Shown here: positions 15,489 to 23,027 of the stretch, in pieces
How positions within the stretch are numbered: position 1 is the stretch's first letter
Layout of the letters: each line of letters begins with the position of its first letter
From: JAKLFA01 sp964450385
Lineage (GTDB): Bacteria > Omnitrophota > Gorgyraeia > Zapsychrales > JANLHA01
DNA length: 30,948 bases
Reading direction: 5' to 3'
NCBI GenBank assembly: GCA_964450385.1
Contig: CAYVEC010000020.1
Location: 1-30,948 of the forward strand
Notes under the pieces: generated by a model
Told to the model about the DNA's origin: nothing
The model's input: the letters and a program-made list of their open reading frames with translations, nothing else
The model's database searches: none
Position numbers and translations under genes: made by a program

Positions 15489-15875
15489 TCAAGCCCCTGT
15501 TTTAAAATACGCCACCGATTGAAATTGTGCCAAGACATCCCCGGCCTGATTCGTGACGCGGCCCTGAAAATTCCCGAGCCGGCGGCTCGCCGCAACACCC
15601 GTCACCTCGGCGGTGATCTCCTCTCCCGCCCGGGCGGACTTGATAAAATCGATATGCGATGAGATCGCAAGGCCCATCCGCTCGCCGCCATTCGCGGCCA
15701 GGGCAAAGGCATAATCCGCCAAGAAAAAGATCACCCCGCCGTGCGCCAGGCCCGCGCCATTTAAGAAATCCTCCTTGATCACAAGCGATGCCCGGGCATA
15801 ACCGGGCCTGACCTCAAGGACCGTCGCCCCAAGGAACGCCGCGAATTTATCATGGAACGCGAGATTCTCCGCCAT
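15489..15875 (-). CDS. PaaI-family hotdog thioesterase
   Basis: 128 residues; a single hotdog-fold domain that hydrolyses acyl-CoA thioesters. The family's key stretch is NGAGLAHGGVIFFLADYAFA, with the HGG turn and the catalytic aspartate D in LAD. GTG 15881 is in frame, but GGAAAGGA is properly spaced only from ATG 15875. It lies 22 bases after the ACT-domain gene, and so probably belongs to the iorA operon. There it could release free aryl acids or rescue coenzyme A from unwanted arylacetyl-CoA. PaaI enzymes are often linked to phenylacetate metabolism, although no ring-oxygenase (paaABCDE) genes are here. Confidence 0.9.
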   Translation of the reverse strand: MAENLAFHDKFAAFLGATVLEVRPGYARASLVIKEDFLNGAGLAHGGVIFFLADYAFALAANGGERMGLAISSHIDFIKSARAGEEITAEVTGVAASRRLGNFQGRVTNQAGDVLAQFQSVAYFKTGA

Positions 15876-15897
15876 CGTCACATCCTTTCCCTGATGA

Positions 15898-16326
15898 TCA
15901 GATCTGCATGACGTCGTGAGCGCTTAAGAGTGTGAACCCCCGGGCCTTTAAAAAGGCCTCGGCCTCAGCCGGATTTTCGACCTCAAGCAAAAAGACTGCC
16001 CCCTTGATCGTCTCGGCCGCGAACCCATAGGCGTCAAGGATATTCACGTTGCCCTCGGGGAACACCTTCAACAAATGAAAGAGCCCGCCGGGCCGGTCTT
16101 CAAGGACCACCGCGAGGACATCCTTTTCCTTACAGGCGAATCCCGCCTGCTGAAGGACTCGGACGGCCTGATCCGGCTTGTTCACGATCACCTTCACAAG
16201 CCCGAATTCCCCGCGATCCTGGACCGCCATCGCGCGGATATTAATGTTCTCTTTATACAGGGCCTCGGTGATCGACATGATCCGGCCCGCGCGATTCTCG
16301 ACAAAAATATTGATCTGCTTCGGCAT
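15898..16326 (-). CDS. Tandem ACT-domain protein (copy 1)
   Basis: 142 residues, almost entirely two ACT domains of about 70 residues each. The first starts INIFVENRAGRIMSITEAL, and the second begins at about residue 71 with VLAVVLEDRPGGLFHLLKVF. ACT domains bind amino acids and regulate enzymes. This stand-alone form is known to accompany phenylacetate-CoA ligase and IorAB genes. AGGAGG stands five bases before ATG 16326, and a GTG one codon earlier is possible. It follows the first ligase by 20 bases. It is homologous in layout to the protein at 17663-18094 but clearly diverged from it. Sensing of an aromatic amino acid is inferred from context. Confidence 0.9.
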   Translation of the reverse strand: MPKQINIFVENRAGRIMSITEALYKENINIRAMAVQDRGEFGLVKVIVNKPDQAVRVLQQAGFACKEKDVLAVVLEDRPGGLFHLLKVFPEGNVNILDAYGFAAETIKGAVFLLEVENPAEAEAFLKARGFTLLSAHDVMQI

Positions 16327-16346
16327 CACACCCTCCTGTTCTTCCC

Positions 16347-17666
16347 TTATAATTTTTCCCGCAGATCCTCAACCCGTTTCGCTTTTAATTCAAAGGCCGG
16401 CAGGCTCCCAGGCTCATGGAGCTCCACCGTCGGACTAATGATGATCGTGGCGCGCAGCTGCTCCGCGATGCTCGAACGAAGCCGCTCGAGTTCAGCGAGC
16501 TCTCCGGCGAATAATTTCGAATAGATCTCGACACGGACAATAAGCTTGTCGAGGGCCCCCTCTTTTTTAAGGCAGATCTGATAATTATTCCCGACCTCTG
16601 GAACCCGCATGATGACCTCTTCAATCTGCGAGGGAAAGACATTGGCCCCGTTAATAATGAGCATGTCATCACTCCGTCCCGTGATGCGGGTGATCCGGCG
16701 GTGGGTCCTCCCGCAGGGGCAGGCCCCCGGGACCACCGACGTCAGATCGCGTGTGCGATACCGCAACAAGGGGGTGGCCTCCCGGCCGAGGGTCGTCAGG
16801 ATCAGTTCTCCCGACTGACCGTCATCAACGTCCACCCCGGTCACCGGATCAATGATCTCTAAAATATAGGCATCCTCCCAGAGGTGCATCCCCGTTTTCG
16901 CCGCACACTCACAGGCCACCCCCGGGCCGTTCATCTCGCTCAACCCGTACATATTGTAGACATCGATGCCGAAAAGGGCCTCGATCTTCTGCCGTGTCTG
17001 CTCGGAATACGGCTCCCCTCCCAGAAAGGCCTTCTGGACCACGAGGTCCCGGCGTGAAAAACCGTATTCCTCCATCTTCGAGGCCATGTGAAACATATAG
17101 CTCGGTGTGGCGTGGATCACGGTCGTGCCGAAATCGCGCATCAATTGAAGCTGCCGTCGGGTATTGCCAGAACTTGACGGAATGACAAGGGCCCCGAGCC
17201 GCTCGGCCCCGTAATGGAGGCCCAGCCCGCCCGTGAACATCCCATAGGTCATCATGTTTTGAAAGACATCATCGGCCGACACCCCGCAGGCGGCGATCGA
17301 ACGGGTGACGAGCGCCGTCCAATGGTCAAGGTCCTGCTGCGTGTGGTAGATCACCGTCGGGATCCCGGTCGTTCCGCTCGAGGTGTGGATCCTCACGACC
17401 CGCTGAATTTCCGTTGACAAGAGCCCTCGGGGATAACATTCCCTGAGATCGTCCTTGGTCGTAAACGGGATGCGCCGGATGTCATCCAGCCCCCGGATAT
17501 CGTCGGGGGTTCGGATGCCGCAGGAGCCCAGCCTCTTCCGATAAAACGCGGTCCGAAGCGCGGCGGCGACCGTCCCGCGAACAGCCGAAAGCTGACGCGC
17601 CGCGAGCTCATCCCGCGAGAGCCGCTCGACCTGTCCACCGGGTCCGTTCATCGCCACAACGCTCAT
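16347..17666 (-). CDS. paaK: Phenylacetate-CoA ligase-like arylacyl-CoA synthetase (copy 1)
   Basis: 439 residues. AMP-forming ligase of the PaaK branch of the adenylate-forming superfamily, joining an aryl acid to coenzyme A with ATP. The P-loop motif SSGTTGIPT is at 96-104. Further motifs are YGLSEMNGPGVACEC, the RYRTRDLT region, the cysteine motif ACPCGRT, and the hinge GRSDDMLIINGANVFPSQIE, which precedes the mobile C-terminal domain. The start overlaps the upstream ACT gene stop as ATGA, so the two are translationally coupled. The length is normal. Substrate could be phenylacetate, 4-hydroxyphenylacetate or indoleacetate; the second copy nearby suggests the two differ in substrate. Confidence 0.93.
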   Translation of the reverse strand: MSVVAMNGPGGQVERLSRDELAARQLSAVRGTVAAALRTAFYRKRLGSCGIRTPDDIRGLDDIRRIPFTTKDDLRECYPRGLLSTEIQRVVRIHTSSGTTGIPTVIYHTQQDLDHWTALVTRSIAACGVSADDVFQNMMTYGMFTGGLGLHYGAERLGALVIPSSSGNTRRQLQLMRDFGTTVIHATPSYMFHMASKMEEYGFSRRDLVVQKAFLGGEPYSEQTRQKIEALFGIDVYNMYGLSEMNGPGVACECAAKTGMHLWEDAYILEIIDPVTGVDVDDGQSGELILTTLGREATPLLRYRTRDLTSVVPGACPCGRTHRRITRITGRSDDMLIINGANVFPSQIEEVIMRVPEVGNNYQICLKKEGALDKLIVRVEIYSKLFAGELAELERLRSSIAEQLRATIIISPTVELHEPGSLPAFELKAKRVEDLREKL

Positions 17667-18094
17667 AGACTCCCGATATCCTTTTTGCCGACGATCCCGA
17701 TGTGATGACGACGGAGCACCTCGATCGCCTTATCGGTGTCATCAAACCGGAACACAACGATCGCCTTGTCGACCGATTTTTCGACAAAGGCATACAGATA
17801 TTCCACGTTGACCCCTTCCTCATCAAAGACCTTGAGGACCGCGGCAAGGCCGCCGGGGTGATCCCCCACCTCGACCGCAATGATCTCGGTCATCGAGGCC
17901 ACAAATCCGCCGGCCTCGAACGCGGCCAGGGCCTCGTCCGGCCGGTCCACGATCATTCGCAGGACCCCGAACTTCTCGTTCTCCGCGATCGTGAGGGCTT
18001 TGATGTCGATCCCCCGCGCACCCAAGACCGCGGTCGCTTCATATAACCGCCCCTTTTTATTCTCTAAAAAGACCGATACCTGCGTGATCTTCAC
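17663..18094 (-). CDS. Tandem ACT-domain protein (copy 2)
   Basis: 143 residues with two ACT domains. The first begins VSVFLENKKGRLYEATAVLG and the second, from about residue 72, EIIAVEVGDHPGGLAAVLKVF. The start is GTG 18094, eight bases after AAGGAGG. It lies 14 bases after the second ligase gene and overlaps the first ligase gene by four bases, so it is embedded between the two synthetases. Compared with copy 1 it keeps the same architecture and glycine turns but differs widely in sequence, which argues for an old duplication of a ligase-ACT unit. It probably binds an aromatic amino acid and controls the ligase; this is inferred. Confidence 0.9.
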   Translation of the reverse strand: MKITQVSVFLENKKGRLYEATAVLGARGIDIKALTIAENEKFGVLRMIVDRPDEALAAFEAGGFVASMTEIIAVEVGDHPGGLAAVLKVFDEEGVNVEYLYAFVEKSVDKAIVVFRFDDTDKAIEVLRRHHIGIVGKKDIGSL

Positions 18095-18108
18095 CGCGTC
18101 CTCCTTGG

Positions 18109-19410
18109 CTAGAGCGACCGTTTATCAATAATCCGCTGGGCCTTGCCCTCGCTGCGGGTGATCGTCTTGGGCTCGACGAGCCGGACGGCAACCCCGATCC
18201 CGAGGACCGTCTCGATCTCCCGCGCGATCTTATGTTCTAAATGCTGGAGTTCCTTGACCTCATCCGAAAAAAACGCGGCGTCCAATTCGACCCAGACCTC
18301 GATCGAATCGAGCCCGCCATGGGCCCGGTCGACCACAAGCTGATAATACGGCAGCGTGCCCTTCATGTTGAGAAGCACCTCTTCGATCTGAGAAGGAAAG
18401 ACATTGATCCCGCGCACGATGATCATATCATCCGTCCGGCCAAGCACCTTGCTGATCCTCGGTGAGGTCCGGCCGCAGGCGCAAGCTGCGCGGTCAAGGG
18501 TCACGATATCCCGCGTCCGGTACCGGATGAGCGGCATCCCGGTCTTCGTCAAATGGGTAATGACGAGCTCTCCCGGCCGGCCATCAGACACCGGCGCCTC
18601 TGTCTTCGGATCGATGACCTCGACAAAAAACAGGTCCGCCGGCACATGAAGCCCCTTCTTCTGAAGGCACTCGCAGGCCACCCCCGGCCCGATGATCTCC
18701 GAGAGGCCGTAAATGTCCAACGCGTCGATCCCCCACCGGGCCTCGATCTCATGACGCATGGCCTCGCTCCAGGGCTCAGCCCCGAAGATCCCGGTCCGCC
18801 AGCTGCTCTCAGCGGTGATCATCCCACTCTCCTGAGCGACCTCGGCCATATACACGGCATACGAGGGTGTGCACGCGACGATCTTCGGTTTGAAATCCTG
18901 AAGGATCTTGAGCTGACGTTTCGTCTGGCCGGACGAACACGGAATGATCGTCAGCCCCAATTTCAGCGATCCATAATGGAGCCCGAGCCCGCCGGTAAAA
19001 AGCCCGTAGCCGTAGGCAACCTGGATCATGTCCCCAGGCTCGGCCCCGGCACAGCACAGGCAGCGCGCCATGGCCTCGGACCAGAGATCAATATCATCGC
19101 GGGAATACCCGACCACCGTCGGATTTCCGGTCGTGCCGCTCGAGACATGGATCTCCTGGATCTCGCCAAGCGGTTTTGAAAAAAGACCGAACGGATATTG
19201 ATCCCGCAGATCCTCCTTCAGCGTGAATGGCAGCCGCATGATGTCATCGATCGAACGGATCTCCTGAACCCCGATCCCATGCTGAGCGAACCGCCGCTGA
19301 TAGAACGGCGACTGCCGCGCCACAAACGACACCATCTTCACAAGGCGCTCACTCTGAATCGCGTGAAGCGCGGCCGCATCCAGACATTCCATGGATTCAT
19401 TAAAGATCAT
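18109..19410 (-). CDS. paaK: Phenylacetate-CoA ligase-like arylacyl-CoA synthetase (copy 2)
   Basis: 433 residues from ATG 19410, which shares ATGA with the iorB stop; the frame extends to 19425 but with a worse start. It is a PaaK-type AMP-forming ligase with VSSGTTGNPT (89-98), YGLSEIIGPGVACEC, RYRTRDIVT, CACGRT and GRTDDMIIVRGINVFPSQIE, all as in the family. It is diverged from copy 1, notably between the P-loop and the YGLSE motif, where substrate-binding residues lie. Direct coupling to iorB indicates that its arylacetyl-CoA product is used or made by IorAB. GGAGG precedes the start by six bases. Confidence 0.93.
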   Translation of the reverse strand: MIFNESMECLDAAALHAIQSERLVKMVSFVARQSPFYQRRFAQHGIGVQEIRSIDDIMRLPFTLKEDLRDQYPFGLFSKPLGEIQEIHVSSGTTGNPTVVGYSRDDIDLWSEAMARCLCCAGAEPGDMIQVAYGYGLFTGGLGLHYGSLKLGLTIIPCSSGQTKRQLKILQDFKPKIVACTPSYAVYMAEVAQESGMITAESSWRTGIFGAEPWSEAMRHEIEARWGIDALDIYGLSEIIGPGVACECLQKKGLHVPADLFFVEVIDPKTEAPVSDGRPGELVITHLTKTGMPLIRYRTRDIVTLDRAACACGRTSPRISKVLGRTDDMIIVRGINVFPSQIEEVLLNMKGTLPYYQLVVDRAHGGLDSIEVWVELDAAFFSDEVKELQHLEHKIAREIETVLGIGVAVRLVEPKTITRSEGKAQRIIDKRSL

Positions 19411-19901
19411 CGCTGGCCTCCGCATTCCCTTCCTTTAAAGAAAAACGCCCGGTTCTCCTCCTGCCGGCGTCGAAAGACATGGTCCAGGGCCTGTGTCCAA
19501 CAATCGACACCGATCGCGAGCCGGGTCGACAAAACACCGAGCATGAAGGCGTTAAGAAAGATCTTTTGCTCACCCACGGCCTCGCGCGCACAGGCCAAGA
19601 ACGGAAAAAGGTCGATCCCGCCCGGCCGAAGCTGATCTTTCAACCGGGGATGCTCCTCCTCATGAAGGCATATCAAGACATCAACAAACCCATCGACAGG
19701 GAGGGGTGAAACCACTTTTCTGCCAAAGCGCACATACGACTCGACGGACCCGCCCCGCTGGGCCATGCCATGGACCTCCGTCTTCTTCACATGATACCCT
19801 GCGACAAGCGCCGCCCAGCCCGCGACCTCAGCCGCGGTCAAGACGCCCTGGCCCCCGACCCCATAAAAGCACACCGATTGTGTCCTCCCCAAGTCTTTCA
19901 T
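19407..19901 (-). CDS. iorB: Indolepyruvate ferredoxin oxidoreductase, beta subunit
   Basis: Gamma-type domain of the pyruvate:ferredoxin oxidoreductase superfamily, about 164 residues from ATG 19901 (GAGAGG three bases upstream). An ATG at 19919 overlapping the iorA stop is an alternative. Signature stretches are FYGVGGQGVLTAAEV and KTEVHGMAQRGGSVESYVRFG. With IorA it converts aryl pyruvates plus coenzyme A and oxidised ferredoxin to arylacetyl-CoA and CO2, or runs in reverse. The protein has no cluster-binding cysteine motif of its own. It overlaps the second ligase gene by four bases. Confidence 0.93.
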   Translation of the reverse strand: MKDLGRTQSVCFYGVGGQGVLTAAEVAGWAALVAGYHVKKTEVHGMAQRGGSVESYVRFGRKVVSPLPVDGFVDVLICLHEEEHPRLKDQLRPGGIDLFPFLACAREAVGEQKIFLNAFMLGVLSTRLAIGVDCWTQALDHVFRRRQEENRAFFFKGRECGGQR

Positions 19902-19912
19902 AGACCTCTCGC

Positions 19913-21472
19913 TTAACATGCGGCCTTTTTGACTTTTAGAATACAGGGTCGCCGGGTAATAATCACCGACAACCCGTCCTCATCAAGCCGCTGGTTCAAT
20001 AACGCTTCGAATTCTTTATGTTTCACCGGATCGATCACATCGACATGATCGACCCCGCAGGCCGCCACGATATCCTCCAAGACAAGCTGACGGACCCGGT
20101 CCCCCCGGAGCGTCTCGCCAGTAGCAGGATTAGGCTGCCCGCCGGTCATCGCGGTGGTGGCATTGTCGAGAATAATAATGACCCCGCGCGTCTTATTATA
20201 AACCGCATTAATCACGCCGGTGATCCCTGAATGAACAAAGGTCGAATCTCCGATCACCCCGATCACCTTTCGATCTTTGACCGATTTGCTCAGCCCCTCT
20301 TGGAACGTCACACCGCTCCCCATGCAGAGGCAGGTGTGAACGCTCTCATACGGCGGCAGCGCGCCCATAGTATAACACCCGATATCCCCAGCGATCACGG
20401 CCCCGGTCTTCTGAAGGGCCGCAAAGACGAGCCGATGCGGACAGCCAAGACATAAGGACGGCGGCCGGTTCACGACGGGTTTGTCGTGCCGGACCTCACC
20501 GCGCACGATCGCAGCCATGTGTTCCGGCCGCAACTCGCCGACGCAAAAAGACGGATCCTTACCCCGGACCTTCACCCCGATCCGCTGACACTGGTTCTCA
20601 ATAAAGGGCTCAAGTTCCTCAACAACAATGACCTTTTTCACCTGACGGCAGAATTCCCGGACCTTATCGGCCGGAAATGGATACGCCATCCCGAGCTTCA
20701 ATACCGAGGCCTGGGGAAACACCTCTTGGACATAGAGAGCAGCCACCCCCGAGACGATAAACCCAAGCTTCGTGTCCCCGATCTCGATCGTGTTAAACCG
20801 GCTCCGCTCGGCTGCTGCCTTTAGTTTCAGCAGGCGCTTCTCAAGATCGATATGACGAAAATATGCATGCCGCGGTACCATCACATATTTCTTCGGGTTC
20901 ACCTCAAACGGCCGATCCGGGACATCGCGCCGCGCGCCGATCCGCACATTCTCCTTGCTATGGCAGACCCGGGTCGTCATCCGAAGGATGACGGGGATGT
21001 CGAATCGTTCGCTGATCTTAAAGGCCTCCTGAATCATCTCCCTCGCCTCCGATGGTGAATCAGGTTCAAGAAGCGGCATCTTCGCGATCCGGGCGATCAG
21101 CCGATTGTCCTGCTCATTCTGTGATGAATGGAGCCCCGGGTCATCGCAGGTCACAATCACAAATCCCGCATTGACCCCCATATAGGCGGACGTCATCACC
21201 CCGTCCATCGCGACATTGACGCCGACGTGCTTTGAGACATACATGGAACGTTTCCCGCCGATGGCCGCGGCATAGGCGACCTCAAAGGCCACTTTCTCAT
21301 TGACCGACCACTGGGCATCGACCTCACTAAACTGCGCGAGGCATTCAACGATCTCCGTCGAGGGTGTTCCGGGATATCCGGCCGCGAACCCCAACCCAGA
21401 TTCATAGGCCCCTTGGGCCAGGGCCTCATTCCCTGACAAAAGCCGTACCTCTTTTTTCTCTGTCCTCACCAT
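19913..21472 (-). CDS. iorA: Indolepyruvate ferredoxin oxidoreductase, alpha subunit, lacking the ferredoxin domain
   Basis: 519 residues. The N-terminal pyrimidine domain includes GNEALAQGAYESGLGFAAGYPGTP and the WSVNEK glutamate. The TPP domain has CLGCPHR (341-347), GDIGCYTMG (362-370), and the thiamine-binding GDSTFVHSG (408-416) through DN at 436-437 to MTGGQPNPATG. Known IorA proteins are about 600-650 residues and end in a ferredoxin domain with eight cluster cysteines. This one stops just after RRPCILKVKKAAC, and iorB begins at once, so the domain is missing. Its electron acceptor must bind another way. The start, ATG 21472, has AAGGA seven bases upstream, and a strong promoter lies before it. 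Confidence 0.93.
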   Translation of the reverse strand: MVRTEKKEVRLLSGNEALAQGAYESGLGFAAGYPGTPSTEIVECLAQFSEVDAQWSVNEKVAFEVAYAAAIGGKRSMYVSKHVGVNVAMDGVMTSAYMGVNAGFVIVTCDDPGLHSSQNEQDNRLIARIAKMPLLEPDSPSEAREMIQEAFKISERFDIPVILRMTTRVCHSKENVRIGARRDVPDRPFEVNPKKYVMVPRHAYFRHIDLEKRLLKLKAAAERSRFNTIEIGDTKLGFIVSGVAALYVQEVFPQASVLKLGMAYPFPADKVREFCRQVKKVIVVEELEPFIENQCQRIGVKVRGKDPSFCVGELRPEHMAAIVRGEVRHDKPVVNRPPSLCLGCPHRLVFAALQKTGAVIAGDIGCYTMGALPPYESVHTCLCMGSGVTFQEGLSKSVKDRKVIGVIGDSTFVHSGITGVINAVYNKTRGVIIILDNATTAMTGGQPNPATGETLRGDRVRQLVLEDIVAACGVDHVDVIDPVKHKEFEALLNQRLDEDGLSVIITRRPCILKVKKAAC

Positions 21473-21513
21473 ATATCAATCCTTATGATTGTCTGAAAGT
21501 GAAAAGGGTCTTT

Positions 21514-21542
21514 ATTATACTCGCCCGTCCCCACCGGGGCAA
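21514..21542 (-). promoter_or_regulatory. Strong sigma-70 promoter of the iorA operon with inverted repeat in the spacer
   Basis: Minus-strand TTGCCC (21542-21537), a 17-base spacer and a perfect TATAAT (21519-21514) precede iorA by about 42 bases. The -35 end and spacer contain CCCC-GGT-GGGG (21539-21529), an inverted repeat that could bind a repressor or activator. Four of six -35 bases match. Confidence 0.75.
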
Positions 21543-21568
21543 CCTCAAAAAACCAAGGACGCCCAGCT

Positions 21569-22882
21569 TTAAAATTTCACCATGAGCTCGGTCCGCAGGA
21601 ACAATGACGGGTCGGTGCCATCGGCATAATAATTCCCCGGGATCAGATACTCCGCGAGAACATAACCGCTCACATGATCCGAAAACTGATATCCCAGCTT
21701 CACCTGGGGCAGATGCCCGCGGTTCTTACCGTCGCCAAGACCAAAACCTGCGGAGGCCGGATTCTCCATCGCCTGCAAAAAGTTATACGCAAGCGTCAGC
21801 CGTATTTTCTTCGCGGGTGTCATCTCAAACTGGCCGCGATACATGATCAGGTTCGTCCAATACCCCATCCCCGACTCGCCATTGTAACTGAGACAATACA
21901 GTTCAGACATCCACGGCCAACGGGAAAAGAGCGGGTCCCATCCCTCGTTCGTGCCGGTACTCGGATCATTGCCCGACAAGACCACGACGCCTCCGGTCGC
22001 CTTGGGAGATCGCGCGCCCTCCCACTCCTTATCAAGAAAGGCATACCCGCCGAACGCCTGACGGTCATCATCCCCATAACGCCCCGTCTGATACGCCCCC
22101 TGCGTCCGAAGGGCCATCCCCTCCCAGCGGTAAACGCTAAAGGCGCCCACGGTGTGGATACGGCTTTCTCGATCCTGAAGCCGCGCTCCTCCGACGTCGT
22201 CCTCTTCTTTATAAATGTAATACGGGTCGAGCTGCAGCCCATCGATCGCCTGATTCTTCCAATAGACCACCACCCCGATCTCATCCGTCTGATTGAGCGT
22301 CTGTTCCGGACTGAGCTGATGCGCGATCGGCAGATATTTATCCGTGCGCGGGTTATTGATATAGATCACGTCCACGCTATTGGCCTCATCGATCTGATAC
22401 CGGCCTTTCACCGCGTTAAAATAGAACGTCCGTGAGCCGTCGAGCGGGGTCCCGTCCATGATCAAAAACCCCTCCCCATACTGGCCGGCGAAGTCCTGAC
22501 GCCCGATCCTAAGGTCCAGCGGCAGGTCAGCGACCTTTTTCATGTCCACATAAAGATTGTCCACCACAACCTCGTTCGCCTCAAACGAGGGACGCTTGGC
22601 CCCGGATGCCTGATAATAATACGTGTATTCTTTGAGCTCGTGGGTCAGCCGCAGCGACGCTGAGAGATCCTCATTTAGGCCGGCCTCGCCCCACACCCGT
22701 GACCGGAGACGGAAAAAATTCCGGTTATCCTTCGCCGAGGTCTCCTGATCAAAAATATTCTTCCAATACTCGTGACGCAGCCGAAGGTCGGCCCCCATCG
22801 TTGACCCCGCCCATGCCCGGACGCTCAATAAGACCATGCCCACACACCCCGCCCAGATCCCCCATGCGTGCCGTTGTGTCAT
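21569..22882 (-). CDS. Alginate-export-type outer-membrane porin
   Basis: 437 residues from ATG 22882 (AAAGG upstream); the frame extends to 22966 with a poor N-terminus. A signal peptide ends near VRAWA. The mature barrel opens with LRLRHEYWKNIFDQ and contains many paired strands with aromatic girdles. Its LRIGRQDFAGQYGEGFLIMDG is typical of the alginate-export/AlgE-like family, and LMVKF at the C-terminus is a barrel insertion signal. Relatives conduct anionic polysaccharides or small organic acids. It is transcribed divergently from the sodium symporter across 145 bases, so the two may form one uptake route. Substrate unknown. Confidence 0.88.
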   Translation of the reverse strand: MTQRHAWGIWAGCVGMVLLSVRAWAGSTMGADLRLRHEYWKNIFDQETSAKDNRNFFRLRSRVWGEAGLNEDLSASLRLTHELKEYTYYYQASGAKRPSFEANEVVVDNLYVDMKKVADLPLDLRIGRQDFAGQYGEGFLIMDGTPLDGSRTFYFNAVKGRYQIDEANSVDVIYINNPRTDKYLPIAHQLSPEQTLNQTDEIGVVVYWKNQAIDGLQLDPYYIYKEEDDVGGARLQDRESRIHTVGAFSVYRWEGMALRTQGAYQTGRYGDDDRQAFGGYAFLDKEWEGARSPKATGGVVVLSGNDPSTGTNEGWDPLFSRWPWMSELYCLSYNGESGMGYWTNLIMYRGQFEMTPAKKIRLTLAYNFLQAMENPASAGFGLGDGKNRGHLPQVKLGYQFSDHVSGYVLAEYLIPGNYYADGTDPSLFLRTELMVKF

Positions 22883-23027
22883 CGCCGTTTGCCTTTCGAT
22901 TAAAAAGAAAATTGTGATTGATAAAAGACCTGATTCCCGATATCGTAAATCAGATGCCGGCACCACAACCGCTCAGGCGTCTCCAGGAACTCTTTAAGAT
23001 AACAAATATTGTAGCAAAGGAGACCCC
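22883..23027. promoter_or_regulatory. Divergent intergenic region between porin and symporter genes
   Basis: These 145 bases must hold the promoters of both divergent genes. The plus-strand end has AAGGAG five bases before the symporter ATG. AT-rich patches lie at 22898-22930 and 22995-23015. I could not pick a convincing -35/-10 pair on either strand. Confidence 0.5.

Noticed and set aside
15404..15598. N-terminal extension of the small secreted protein to 15598
   Set aside because: It overlaps the PaaI gene, is strongly basic, and would bury the clear signal peptide beginning at 15403.
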